A DNA stretch of 64,000 nucleotides from an uncultured Lachnospiraceae bacterium (lineage in GTDB: Bacteria; Bacillota; Clostridia; Lachnospirales; Lachnospiraceae). A model generated the notes under the pieces. It was not told where the DNA came from. It saw only the letters and a program-made list of their open reading frames with translations, and did no database searches. Below are positions 52,023 through 60,878 of this stretch, piece after piece; the stretch's first letter is position 1; each line of letters starts with the position of its first letter. The stretch lies in contig ONHB01000013.1 in the NCBI GenBank assembly GCA_900317505.1, forward strand, positions 1-64,000, given 5' to 3'. The position numbers and the translations under genes were made by a program.

Positions 52023-53405
52023 ATGAAGTTTCTAGATTTGCTGCGGCTTAGTACCAGCAATTTATTTAAAAGAAAATTACGAACCGTGCTGACCATCCTC
52101 GGTGTTATGATCGGTGTCGCATCGATTGTTGTTATGGTGTCTTTAGGACTTGGACTGAGCCGTTCGGTCACAGAGGATGCCGCAAGCTATGGCAGCTTAA
52201 ACAGCGTACAGGTTACAGATGCGTCCAATGGCTATTACTATATGGGAGATGATGACCAGAGTAATGTGGATGAAAACAAACATCTGGATGATGACGCGAT
52301 CGCTGAGCTTGAAGCACTGCCGAATGTGACGCGCGTTGTGCCGATGCTCAGCATAGATGTGCTGATCAAGTGTGGTGCCTATGAAGGTTATGCTACTTTG
52401 TACGGTGTTCCGGACGGATATCTGGAGACCCAGAATATCGAACTGGAGCAGGGGGCTTTTCCGTCCGAAAATGGGGGTGCCCTCAATGTCATGTATGGAA
52501 ATATGGTCATCTGTCAGATGAACAACCAGAAAACACAGAGTGGATACTGGTATGACGGTACGCTTCCGGATATTGACCTTATGAAGGACACCGTTCTTTT
52601 TATTCTGGATCAGGATGCTTACTGGCAGTACCAGTCCGGTTCGACAGAAGAGGACGGTTCGCCGGTCCCGATGCCCAAAAAGCACCTGTTTGAAGCAAGC
52701 GGCATTGTGGCAGGCGGCCCGGATGATTACAATTCCTACAGCTATGACATGTACTGCAATCTTGATGATCTGAAAGCTGTTATAAAAAAAGATTTTAAAA
52801 ATAAGACTGTCCCCGGACAGCCGACAACGGCATCCGGAAAGCCATACAAGGAGTTGTTTTATACAAAGCTTATTGTGGAAACGGATTCCATGGATCATGT
52901 ATCAGATCTGCAAAAGGAGATCAGCGGTCTTGGATATAGTGCATACAGTGATGCCGACTGGATTTCCCAGCAGCAAAAGACGATGGGGTACATCCAGTTA
53001 GTCCTTGGTGGAATTGGTGCCGTTTCACTTCTGGTTGCGGCAATCGGTATTGCCAATACCATGATGATGTCCATCTACGAAAGAACCAAAGAAATCGGAA
53101 TTATGAAGGTTTTGGGCTGTGATATGCGCAATATCCAGGGAATGTTTCTGATGGAGGCCGGATTTATCGGACTGATCGGCGGCGTTACCGGTCTTGGCAT
53201 CAGTTATATTCTCTCGATTGTTGTCAATGCAGTTGTAAAAAATATGGGATCGGATATGGGACTGAATGGCGGCATTTCCTATATCCCGCCATGGCTTGCA
53301 CTGGCATCGCTTGTGTTTGCCATTTTAGTCGGAATGATAGCCGGATTCTTCCCGTCGCTCCGTGCGATGAAGCTTAGTCCACTGGCTGCAATCCGCAATG
53401 AGTAG
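52023..53405 (+). CDS. MacB/FtsX-type ABC permease
   Basis: This is the permease subunit of the cluster, 460 residues. One N-terminal membrane helix (LTILGVMIGVASIVVMVSLG) is followed by a large extracytoplasmic domain (about 45-315). Three C-terminal helices follow, with the FtsX segment ERTKEIGIMKVLGCDMRNIQGMF near 355. The end LSPLAAIRNE is the usual MacB-type terminus. The domain order matches MacB without the fused ATPase. The cargo is unknown; lipoproteins, peptides or antimicrobials are known MacB-family cargoes. Confidence 0.92.
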   Translation: MKFLDLLRLSTSNLFKRKLRTVLTILGVMIGVASIVVMVSLGLGLSRSVTEDAASYGSLNSVQVTDASNGYYYMGDDDQSNVDENKHLDDDAIAELEALPNVTRVVPMLSIDVLIKCGAYEGYATLYGVPDGYLETQNIELEQGAFPSENGGALNVMYGNMVICQMNNQKTQSGYWYDGTLPDIDLMKDTVLFILDQDAYWQYQSGSTEEDGSPVPMPKKHLFEASGIVAGGPDDYNSYSYDMYCNLDDLKAVIKKDFKNKTVPGQPTTASGKPYKELFYTKLIVETDSMDHVSDLQKEISGLGYSAYSDADWISQQQKTMGYIQLVLGGIGAVSLLVAAIGIANTMMMSIYERTKEIGIMKVLGCDMRNIQGMFLMEAGFIGLIGGVTGLGISYILSIVVNAVVKNMGSDMGLNGGISYIPPWLALASLVFAILVGMIAGFFPSLRAMKLSPLAAIRNE

Positions 53406-53440
53406 GATCGACAATAAAATATCAGAAATTCAGAAAATGA

Positions 53441-53478
53441 AAATTGCGTGAACCGTTTTGTGGTCTGCGCAATTTTTT
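53441..53478 (+). terminator. Intrinsic terminator of the ABC cluster
   Basis: AAATTGCG (53441-53448) pairs with CGCAATTT (53468-53475), followed by a T-run, with extra pairing inside the loop. Confidence 0.82.
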
Positions 53479-53658
53479 ATTGTTAAAAACGTTTTTTCAG
53501 ATAAATTGTCTCATAAGTAATGATAAAAATTGTATTTTTTATTATGGAACAATGCCTGGCTTTATGATATACTTTAAATAGTATTTCGGTACGTGGTTGC
53601 ATCAGGCAGAAAGAGAGATACCGGGGAATACAAATATTGGATATAGGGGCGAAGAAAA

Positions 53659-55446
53659 ATGCAGGATAACGGAATGGACGCAGCAAGAAAAGCAGCAGAA
53701 GAAGCAGCAAGAAAAGCAGCGGCAGCAGCAGCTATGAAAGCAGCAGCAGAAGCCGGTGGAGATGAGGCTGCACAAAGACAGGCAAAGCAGGCAAGAGAAG
53801 CTTTAGCCAGGGCAAAGCAGGAACAGCATCAGGCACAGCAGCAGGTTCAAAATGCCAGCGAAAGCAACAAGGCCGGTTCAGCAGAAGAAGCCAAACGTCA
53901 GTCAACAGAAATTGCCGCTAAGAGAAGAGCGGTTGATGTATCAATAAGAGTCGCAGAAGAAGTTGCAAGACAGGCCGCACACGAGGCAGTAGAAAAAGGA
54001 TCCAGTGAAAAGGATGCTGCAAGAAAGGTTATGGAAGAGGAGACGATCCGCAAAGCCATTACCGAATCTACCAAGCAGCTTGCCGAAGAAGTTGCCAAAC
54101 GTGTTGCAGATGAAAATAATGCAAAGGTAGCAGAAATTGTCAAAAAATGTGATGAGGTTGTACAAAAGGCCAAGGCAGACACCAAGGAAAAGGCTGAATC
54201 CGAAGCCAAGACACAGCTTTCAGATATGCTGATCAAAGCTCAGGATGAGTCTGAAAAGGCTATCAAAGAGCTTATGGACAAGACAGAAGAAGCTGCCAAC
54301 AAGAAATGCGAAGAGAGCAAGGCCAATGCTAAAAAGGCCCAGGAGACCGCAGAGGCAGATGCTCAAAAGAAATTAGAAGAAAAACAGGAAGCTGCCAAGA
54401 AAAAATATGAAGAAATCTTAGCAGAAGCCAAAAAGAATTATGAAGAGGCCGTTGCATCTTCCAAAAAGGAATGCGAGGACACAATCGCAGCCAGCCGTGA
54501 AAAATACACACAGTCTATCCAGAATGCAGAGGATACAGCAAGAACAGCCATTGAAGCTACCAAAGCCAAGGCAGAAGCTGAAGGAAAGGCCAAGATCCTT
54601 GCACTCAAGACCAAGGCAGAGGCTGATGCCAATGCAGCGATTGCTGACAAGGTAAAAGCAGCCGAAGAGGTTGCCAAGGTTAAGGCTTCCGAAGAGATCC
54701 GCAAGGCAGAAGCAGAAACAGCCAGCCGTGTTGAAGAGATCGTCAGACAGGAGATCGTCAAGAAGGCTACAGATGAAGCTGTTGATGCCATGAGCCAGAT
54801 TGAAGCTGACAAAGCAAGAAAAGCCGAAGAAGAAAGACTTCGTCAGGAAGCTGAGGCAGAGCGCCTGAGAAAAGAAGCAGAGGCCAGAGCAAAAGCAGAA
54901 GCCGAAGCAGAAGCGCGCCGTATCGAAGAAGAACGTCGCAGAAAAGAAGAAGAAGCCAAAGCAAAAGCAGAAGCTGCAGAAAAACAGCGTAAGGCAGCTG
55001 AAGCACTTGCTTTCAAACAGATACAGGAAGAAGAAAGAAGAAAAGCGGCAGCAGCAGGAGCCGGTGCAGCAGCAAGTGCTCCAAGCGGACCGAGTGCAGC
55101 AGCGGCAGCAGCCAGAGCAGCAACATCTACCCAGCCTGGAGCTACTTCCACACAGCCGGGTATGACATCTACCCAGCCCGGAGCAACATCCACACAGCCA
55201 GGTATGACATCTACTCAGCCCGGAGCAACATCCACACAGCCAGGTATGACATCTACTCAGCCCGGAGCAACATCTACCCAGCCGGGAAGACCTACTATCA
55301 CAATGTCCGGTGGTGGCGGCAAATTATCCTTCGCTGAGTTTGAGCAGGCAGCTAAAAAGCTCAAGATCTTACTCGATAACGGTATTATTTCACAGGAAGA
55401 GTTTGCAGCTGAAAAGCAGAGACTGGTTGCCAATATGGAGATCTAA
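53659..55446 (+). CDS. Long Ala/Glu/Lys coiled-coil protein with C-terminal SHOCT domain
   Basis: This is a 595-residue cytosolic protein of unknown role. Residues 1-475 are an almost continuous helical, A/E/K/R-rich coiled coil (RKAAEEAARKAAAAAA, then repeated EAEARAKAEAEAE). An Ala-rich spacer comes next. Eight heptapeptides alternating ATSTQPG and MTSTQPG (DNA 55120-55287) follow. The last 40 residues, LSFAEFEQAAKKLKILLDNG with IISQEEFAAEKQRL, are a SHOCT domain. No signal peptide is present. Such a rod with a short oligomerising end could be a scaffold. GGGGCGAAG precedes the ATG. The 250-bp gap upstream holds a terminator. Confidence 0.78.
   Translation: MQDNGMDAARKAAEEAARKAAAAAAMKAAAEAGGDEAAQRQAKQAREALARAKQEQHQAQQQVQNASESNKAGSAEEAKRQSTEIAAKRRAVDVSIRVAEEVARQAAHEAVEKGSSEKDAARKVMEEETIRKAITESTKQLAEEVAKRVADENNAKVAEIVKKCDEVVQKAKADTKEKAESEAKTQLSDMLIKAQDESEKAIKELMDKTEEAANKKCEESKANAKKAQETAEADAQKKLEEKQEAAKKKYEEILAEAKKNYEEAVASSKKECEDTIAASREKYTQSIQNAEDTARTAIEATKAKAEAEGKAKILALKTKAEADANAAIADKVKAAEEVAKVKASEEIRKAEAETASRVEEIVRQEIVKKATDEAVDAMSQIEADKARKAEEERLRQEAEAERLRKEAEARAKAEAEAEARRIEEERRRKEEEAKAKAEAAEKQRKAAEALAFKQIQEEERRKAAAAGAGAAASAPSGPSAAAAAARAATSTQPGATSTQPGMTSTQPGATSTQPGMTSTQPGATSTQPGMTSTQPGATSTQPGRPTITMSGGGGKLSFAEFEQAAKKLKILLDNGIISQEEFAAEKQRLVANMEI
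55120..55287 (+). repeat. Eight 21-bp in-frame repeats (TSTQPG heptads)
   Basis: These are tandem 21-bp units arranged mostly as 42-bp pairs encoding ATSTQPG-MTSTQPG. Near-identical DNA in the last copies points to recent slippage or expansion. Confidence 0.9.
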
Positions 55447-55500
55447 GATCGGTTGATTTACATACACGATCTACAGATGATCCACTATAAAAAGGACTTA

Positions 55501-55535
55501 AAAACAGGAGATTGACAAAGATCTCCTGTTTTTTT
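55501..55535 (+). terminator. Intrinsic terminator
   Basis: AACAGGAGAT (55503-55512) pairs perfectly with ATCTCCTGTT (55521-55530), followed by T residues, ending the coiled-coil gene before the tRNA. Confidence 0.88.
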
Positions 55536-55596
55536 AAAATTTTTTAAATTTGGGGCTTTTCAAGTTCAAAACTTTATGCTATTATATGTCTTGTGC

Positions 55597-55670
55597 CGTG
55601 GTGTGGCTCAGCTTGGTAGAGCGCTACATTAGGGATGTAGAGGTCGCAGGTTCAAATCCTGTCACCGCGA
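55597..55670 (+). tRNA. tRNA-Pro (anticodon AGG)
   Basis: This is a 74-nt cloverleaf. The acceptor is CGTGGTG/CACCGCG with discriminator A. The D stem is GCTC/GAGC and the anticodon stem CTACA/TGTAG, with loop TTAGGGA (anticodon AGG at positions 34-36). The T arm is GCAGG-TTCAAAT-CCTGT. The CCA end is not encoded (TCA follows). G36-G37 and the overall form fit proline. A34 would need deamination to inosine for wobble. A terminator follows. Confidence 0.93.
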
Positions 55671-55672
55671 TC

Positions 55673-55705
55673 AAACGGAATTCTATTACAGAGTTCCGTT
55701 TTTTT
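55673..55705 (+). terminator. Intrinsic terminator of the tRNA gene
   Basis: AAACGGAATTC pairs with GAGTTCCGTTT (one G-U), followed by a T-run. Confidence 0.85.
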
Positions 55706-55801
55706 ATTTCTATTTATTTTGCCGCATACAGGCAGCCGGCCTTCTGCAAAAGACTGTGGATGAGCGGATGCCGGAAATGAAAGGAAAAGGGAGATACAGG
55801 T

Positions 55802-55975
55802 ATGGAAACATGGTTTTATGTAGTGGACAGCATAGATGGCGACTATGCCAACTTAAAAAGAACAGATATTGAATCTGACGATTTAAAACTCGTAGCCAGA
55901 GCATTGCTGCCGGCTGAAATTGTCGTTGGAAGTCACTTAAAATACGAATTTATGCAGTATAGCCTGATGCCGTAA
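55802..55975 (+). CDS. Small DUF3006-like protein
   Basis: A 57-residue frame, METWFYVVDSIDGDYANL..., runs from an ATG after AAGGGAG to the TAA at 55973-55975. The opening VVDSIDGDYANLKR fits the DUF3006 pattern (VDrIEGDyAvl). LLPAEIVVGSHLKYEF fits its second half. Members are small beta proteins of unknown role. It lies between the tRNA and the large palindrome and ends 22 bp before the palindrome starts. Confidence is limited by size. Confidence 0.6.
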   Translation: METWFYVVDSIDGDYANLKRTDIESDDLKLVARALLPAEIVVGSHLKYEFMQYSLMP

Positions 55976-55997
55976 GCACAAAAGAATCTGGGTGTGG

Positions 55998-56499
55998 GAT
56001 TTTCTCTGCCTGAGTGACCGGTCGTTGTGGGGCTCCCGCCTCTGTGCTGTCACCGGAACGCATATCGAATTGCTAATTTGTCGACGCCGGCCCTCGGCTC
56101 TCTCGATTGATTTGTGTTCTTCAATAAATGGACGGCTGCCCTCAGGGCGTTCGCCTTTGTCATACACTCGATTTTGTCGAGCCGTGTGGAAGTTAATGCC
56201 GCCACAGATAGAAGATCGGCACGGAAAATAACCGTTCAAGCCGTAGGCGCGTTTTTATTTTCCGTGCCTTTATCGGTGAAAATATGTAGATGGCGGCATT
56301 TACTCCCACTAGGCGCAGACGACCGGAGAGTGTATGCCAATGGTGAACGCCCTGAGGGCAGCCGTCCATTTAGTGAAGGACACAAATTCCGAGCCTCAAA
56401 CCGGCATCTGACAAATTTACGCAATTCGATATGAAATGTTCCGGTGATAGCACAGAGGCGGGAGCCCCACAACGACCGGTCACTCAGGCAGAGAAAATC
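55998..56499 (-). repeat. Long palindromic hairpin element, copy B
   Basis: This is a 502-bp imperfect palindrome. The outer arms 55998-56059 and 56438-56499 are inverted copies over 62 bp with a single difference, which is G-U compatible. An inner 27-bp pair is exact (56126-56152 with 56345-56371). The centre is GGCACGGAAAATAA (56218-56231) with TTATTTTCCGTGCC (56255-56268). The core is the reverse complement of the one in copy A at 13949-13999; both cores are 51 nt. It lies between a small gene and the valS promoter. Overlapping long frames on both strands come from the palindrome and are not credible genes. Confidence 0.87.
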
Positions 56500-56550
56500 G
56501 GCAACAAACCGAAAACCATTGCACTAACTATGGAAACAGGCCGCAGATTA

Positions 56551-56559
56551 TGGTATAAT
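56551..56559 (+). promoter_or_regulatory. Extended -10 promoter of valS
   Basis: TGGTATAAT (56551-56559) gives a perfect TATAAT with a TGn extension; the -35 (TGGAAA, 17 bp upstream) is weak. No T-box motif is visible in the 51-nt leader. Confidence 0.7.
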
Positions 56560-56609
56560 ATCATGAAAAAGTTTGAAGAAAGACTGTTTTTTAAGGAGTA
56601 TCAGTTAAA

Positions 56610-59270
56610 ATGAGTAAAGAATTAGCAAAGACATATGATCCTCATGGACTTGAGGATCGCATTTACGAAAAATGGCTGCAGAAAAAATATTTTCATGCAG
56701 AGGTGGATCACAGTAAAAAACCTTTTACAATCGTTATTCCACCGCCGAATATTACCGGTCAGCTTCACATGGGACATGCTCTGGACAATACCATGCAGGA
56801 TATCCTCATCCGTTTTAAGAGAATGCAGGGATACAATGCACTGTGGCAGCCGGGTACAGACCATGCCAGCATTGCGACCGAGGTTAAGATTATTGAGACC
56901 CTCAAAAAGCAGGGAATTGACAAACATGATTTAGGACGTGAGGGCTTTCTGGAAAAAGCCTGGGAATGGAAAAAAGAATACGGCGGACGTATTATTAGCC
57001 AGCTGAAAAAGCTTGGTTCTTCCTGCGACTGGGACAGAGAGCGTTTTACCATGGATGAAGGCTGCAACAAGGCCGTTACCGAGGTCTTTTGCAAGATGCA
57101 TGAAAAAGGCTGGATCTACAAAGGTGCACGTATCATCAACTGGTGTCCTGTCTGCAATACCTCTATTTCCGATGCTGAGGTTGAGTACGAAGAACAGGCC
57201 GGACATTTCTGGCATATCAAATATCCGCTTGTAGATGAAAACGGACAGCCGAGCACAACCGAATTTCTGGAATTTGCTACAACAAGACCTGAGACTATGC
57301 TCGGTGATACAGCAGTTGCTGTTCATCCTGATGATGAAAGATACACATATTTACATGGCAGACAGGTATGGCTTCCAATCGTCAACAAAGCAATCCCGGT
57401 TGTAGAAGATGCCTATGTTGATATGGAATTTGGTACCGGTGTTGTAAAGATTACACCTGCACATGACCCCAACGACTTTGAGGTCGGCAAGAGACACAAC
57501 CTTCCGGTTATCAACATCATGAATGATGATGCTACCATCAATGAAAATGGTGGTATTTACGCAGGCATGGACCGTTATGAGGCCCGCGATGCCATTGTTA
57601 AGGAACTGGATAAAGAAGGACTTTTAGTTAAGATTGAAGATTACAGTCACAACGTTGGAACACATGACAGATGCAAGACAACCGTTGAGCCTCTGGTAAA
57701 AGAGCAGTGGTTTGTAAAGATGGATGAACTGATCAAACCGGCTGCAGAGGCAGTCAGAAACGGCGAAATCAAGCTGGTTCCGGAGCGTATGCAAAAGACA
57801 TACTTCAACTGGACTGACAATATCAAAGACTGGTGTATCAGCCGTCAGCTCTGGTGGGGACACCGTATCCCGGCATATTACTGTGATGACTGCGGCGAGA
57901 CCGTTGTTGCCAAACAGATGCCGACCGTCTGCCCGAAATGTGGCGGATCACATTTTACACAGGATCCCGATACACTGGATACATGGTTTTCATCTGCACT
58001 CTGGCCGTTCTCTACTCTGGGCTGGCCGGAAATGACAGAAGACCTCAAATACTTCTATCCGACAGACGTACTGGTTACCGGATATGATATCATTTTCTTC
58101 TGGGTTATCCGTATGATCTTCTCAGGATATGAGCAGATGGGAGAAAGACCGTTCAAGACCGTATTGTTCCATGGTCTCGTCAGAGATTCACAGGGACGCA
58201 AGATGAGCAAGTCTTTAGGAAACGGTATTGATCCTCTTGAGATCATTGATCAGTATGGTGCTGATGCACTTCGTCTGACATTGATCACCGGCAATGCGCC
58301 CGGAAATGACATGCGTTTCTACTATGAAAGAGTTGAGTCGGCACGCAACTTTGCCAACAAGGTATGGAATGCTTCCCGTTTCATCATGATGAATATGGAA
58401 GACAAGGTTATTCCGCCCAATGCCAAAGAATTTTTGGAGCCGGTTGACAAATGGATCATCAGCAAGCTCAACAATCTTGTCAAAGAAGTAACCGACAATA
58501 TGGAAAAATTTGAGCTCGGTATTGCTGTACAGAAGGTTTATGATTTCATCTGGGATGAGTTCTGTGACTGGTATATCGAAATGGTTAAGCCGAGACTGTA
58601 CAACAGTGACAATGCTGCCAGCCAGAATGCTGCGTTATACACATTAAAGACAGTGCTGATCGATGCATTAAAGCTGTTACATCCTTATATGCCTTTTATT
58701 ACAGAGGAAATTTTCTGCACCTTACAGGACGAAGAGGAAACCATTATGATTTCCAGCTGGCCTGTATATGATGAAGCAAAGGCATATGATAAAGAAGAAA
58801 CAGAAATTGAGGTGTTGAAGGAAGCAATCCGTGGTATCCGTAATGTCCGTACCGGTATGAATGTACCGCCGAGCAGAAAAGCACAGGTATATGTAGTAAC
58901 GGAAAAAGAAAATATCGCATCTATTTTCAACGAAGGAAAGCTGTTTTTTGCTCCGCTTGCTTATGCATCAGAGGTATTTGTCCAGAGCGACAAAACAGGT
59001 ATTGCAGATGACGCAGTCAGCGTTGTGATTGAAAATGCAACCGTTTACATGCCGTTTGCAGAGCTTGTTGACATCAGTCAGGAGATTGAACGTCTGGAAA
59101 AAGAAGAAAAACGTTTACAGAGTGAGATCGCAAGATCCAACGGTATGCTTTCCAACGAGAAGTTTGTAAGCAAGGCTCCGGCAGCCAAGGTTGAGGAAGA
59201 AAAAGCAAAGCTTACCAAATATACACAGATGCTTGAACAGGTACAGACACGTCTGGCCAGCTTAAAATAA
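56610..59270 (+). CDS. valS: Valyl-tRNA synthetase
   Basis: It charges tRNA-Val and edits mischarged threonine. The class I HIGH motif is in [13 protein letters not shown] (about residues 44-56), with the CP1 editing insert at about 200-350. KMSKS is in [11 protein letters not shown] near 529, and the C-terminal coiled-coil arm ([20 protein letters not shown]) lies near 835. The 886-residue length is normal. AAGGAG lies ahead of the ATG. folC follows after 35 bp. Confidence 0.98.
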   Translation: MSKELAKTYDPHGLEDRIYEKWLQKKYFHAEVDHSKKPFTIVIPPPNITGQLHMGHALDNTMQDILIRFKRMQGYNALWQPGTDHASIATEVKIIETLKKQGIDKHDLGREGFLEKAWEWKKEYGGRIISQLKKLGSSCDWDRERFTMDEGCNKAVTEVFCKMHEKGWIYKGARIINWCPVCNTSISDAEVEYEEQAGHFWHIKYPLVDENGQPSTTEFLEFATTRPETMLGDTAVAVHPDDERYTYLHGRQVWLPIVNKAIPVVEDAYVDMEFGTGVVKITPAHDPNDFEVGKRHNLPVINIMNDDATINENGGIYAGMDRYEARDAIVKELDKEGLLVKIEDYSHNVGTHDRCKTTVEPLVKEQWFVKMDELIKPAAEAVRNGEIKLVPERMQKTYFNWTDNIKDWCISRQLWWGHRIPAYYCDDCGETVVAKQMPTVCPKCGGSHFTQDPDTLDTWFSSALWPFSTLGWPEMTEDLKYFYPTDVLVTGYDIIFFWVIRMIFSGYEQMGERPFKTVLFHGLVRDSQGRKMSKSLGNGIDPLEIIDQYGADALRLTLITGNAPGNDMRFYYERVESARNFANKVWNASRFIMMNMEDKVIPPNAKEFLEPVDKWIISKLNNLVKEVTDNMEKFELGIAVQKVYDFIWDEFCDWYIEMVKPRLYNSDNAASQNAALYTLKTVLIDALKLLHPYMPFITEEIFCTLQDEEETIMISSWPVYDEAKAYDKEETEIEVLKEAIRGIRNVRTGMNVPPSRKAQVYVVTEKENIASIFNEGKLFFAPLAYASEVFVQSDKTGIADDAVSVVIENATVYMPFAELVDISQEIERLEKEEKRLQSEIARSNGMLSNEKFVSKAPAAKVEEEKAKLTKYTQMLEQVQTRLASLK

Positions 59271-59305
59271 GAGCTGAATCATAAAAAATAATAGGAGGGA
59301 GTCGT

Positions 59306-60715
59306 ATGACGGATCACACAAGCATGGAAACACAAATGCGGGCGTCGAATGTCAGCGGCTCCCTTTTTGATATGGAAGAAAATTTTTTGAATGGAAATCT
59401 GGAAGAGGATTGTGAAAAAATTGAAGAGTATATAGGAGGATTACCACGATTTGCAAAAGGAGACGGATTGGAGCGGACCCGGAAGCTTTTGAAGCGCCTC
59501 TCTGTCTGGGAATGTGAAATTCCCAGGATCCATGTAGCGGGAACGAATGGAAAAGGGAGCACCTGCGCCTATCTTCAAAGTCTTTTCATGGGGCATGGAT
59601 ACAAGGTGGGTGGTTTTATATCGCCGCATCTTGTGACAATGAGGGAACGTTTCCTGATCGACAAAAAGCCTGTTTGTGAAGAAATGTTTGCCAAGGCATT
59701 CCAAAAGGTTTACCGGGCGGCAGCAGAACTTGAAAATGAGAAAAAGGAGTATCCGACATTTCTGGAATTTCTTTTTGCGATGGGCATGGTTGTTTTCAAT
59801 ATGGCAAAGGTGGACCTGATCGTGCTTGAAACCGGTCTTGGCGGAAGACTGGATGCCACCAATGTTTATGACAGGACGGACGTATGTGTGCTGACCTCAA
59901 TCGGGCTTGACCATTGCAAAATACTGGGTGATACCAAGGAAAAAATTGCCGCTGAAAAAGCGGGCATCATCAAGGATGGAGCAGAAGTCGTTTTTATCGA
60001 TACGGAAAGTGGGATCACGGATGTATTTATGCATGCGGCTCATGTCCATCATGCCAATGTCAATAAAATCGATAAAAGCCAGTTTTATGTAGAAAAAATA
60101 AAACATAAAAACATTGATTTTTCTTATAAATCTAGCTATTATAATTATATTAGTCTTACTCTGTCAACATATGCACTGTATCAGGTGGACAATGCTACAC
60201 TTGCCCTGAGAGCATATGAGGCATTTTGCATGCGCCATGAGCTTGCGCCGATGCCGATAGAGGAGATCCAAAATGCCATACAGCATACGTTCTGGGAAGG
60301 CCGGATGGAGGAAGTGGACAAGGACATTTTCTTTGACGGAGCCCACAATGAGGATGGCATCAGGGCATTTTTACAATCGGTGAAAGCCATTCCGTGTCAG
60401 GGAAAGCGGATTTTATGTTTTTCCGCTGTCAATGACAAGGATTATCAACAGATGATTACACTGCTTTGCGAAAGCGGGCTGTTTTCCGAAGCGGTTGCAA
60501 TAGATATGGAGATTCAGAGAGGTCTCGGCATAGAAACGTTACAACGTTATTTTTCCCACTTTAACCGGATGAATGTCTATTATGAAAGGGGAGTACAAAA
60601 CGGCATAAACAGATGTCTTTGTATCAAGACAGATGCAGATCAGGTTTTTATTGTGGGTTCTTTATATTTGGTTGGTCTTATAAAGACTGTGTTTAGGAGA
60701 AAAGACAATGATTAA
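59306..60715 (+). CDS. folC: Folylpolyglutamate synthase / dihydrofolate synthase
   Basis: It joins glutamate to folates (and to dihydropteroate if bifunctional). The Mur-ligase-like ATP site VAGTNGKGST lies near residue 80, followed by GYKVGGFISPHLV, then ETGLGGRLDATN and SIGLDHCKILGDT, all classical FolC motifs. The 469-residue chain has an unusual 40-residue N-terminal extension before EYIGGLPRF. The start follows AGGAGGGAG. The valS-folC order is common in Firmicutes. The C-terminal domain has FDGAHNEDGI near 349. The downstream small gene overlaps its end by 8 bp. Confidence 0.94.
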   Translation: MTDHTSMETQMRASNVSGSLFDMEENFLNGNLEEDCEKIEEYIGGLPRFAKGDGLERTRKLLKRLSVWECEIPRIHVAGTNGKGSTCAYLQSLFMGHGYKVGGFISPHLVTMRERFLIDKKPVCEEMFAKAFQKVYRAAAELENEKKEYPTFLEFLFAMGMVVFNMAKVDLIVLETGLGGRLDATNVYDRTDVCVLTSIGLDHCKILGDTKEKIAAEKAGIIKDGAEVVFIDTESGITDVFMHAAHVHHANVNKIDKSQFYVEKIKHKNIDFSYKSSYYNYISLTLSTYALYQVDNATLALRAYEAFCMRHELAPMPIEEIQNAIQHTFWEGRMEEVDKDIFFDGAHNEDGIRAFLQSVKAIPCQGKRILCFSAVNDKDYQQMITLLCESGLFSEAVAIDMEIQRGLGIETLQRYFSHFNRMNVYYERGVQNGINRCLCIKTDADQVFIVGSLYLVGLIKTVFRRKDND

Positions 60716-60854
60716 CTTTGAAGAAGAACTAAAAAAATTTCATCCCAGCCTGGAAATCGATCAGGCCGAGGAGGCAATATACAATCAGGATCTTACCGAC
60801 ATGGCTGATTTACTGGTTAATATCATCAGGGAAAGTCAGGAAGAGGAACAATAA
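60708..60854 (+). CDS. Small acidic hypothetical protein
   Basis: A 48-residue frame, MINFEEELKKFHPSLEID... to RESQEEEQ, overlaps the folC stop by 8 bp and has AGGAG correctly spaced. It is helical, acidic and has no known family. A 24-bp gap leads to the zinc-ribbon/TPR gene, so it may be part of that operon. Confidence 0.62.
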   Translation: MINFEEELKKFHPSLEIDQAEEAIYNQDLTDMADLLVNIIRESQEEEQ

Positions 60855-60878
60855 TACAGAATCGATAGGAGTTTTGTC

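Noticed and set aside
53898-55193. Long minus-strand frames opposite the coiled-coil gene
   Set aside because: They are Ala/Ser/Leu-rich shadows caused by the biased composition of the + strand gene.
55937-56472. Long reading frames on both strands across copy B (about 55937-56239, 55992-56231, 56114-56434 and 56236-56472)
   Set aside because: They follow from the palindrome; the two strands read nearly the same sequence, with no ribosome sites or codon signal.
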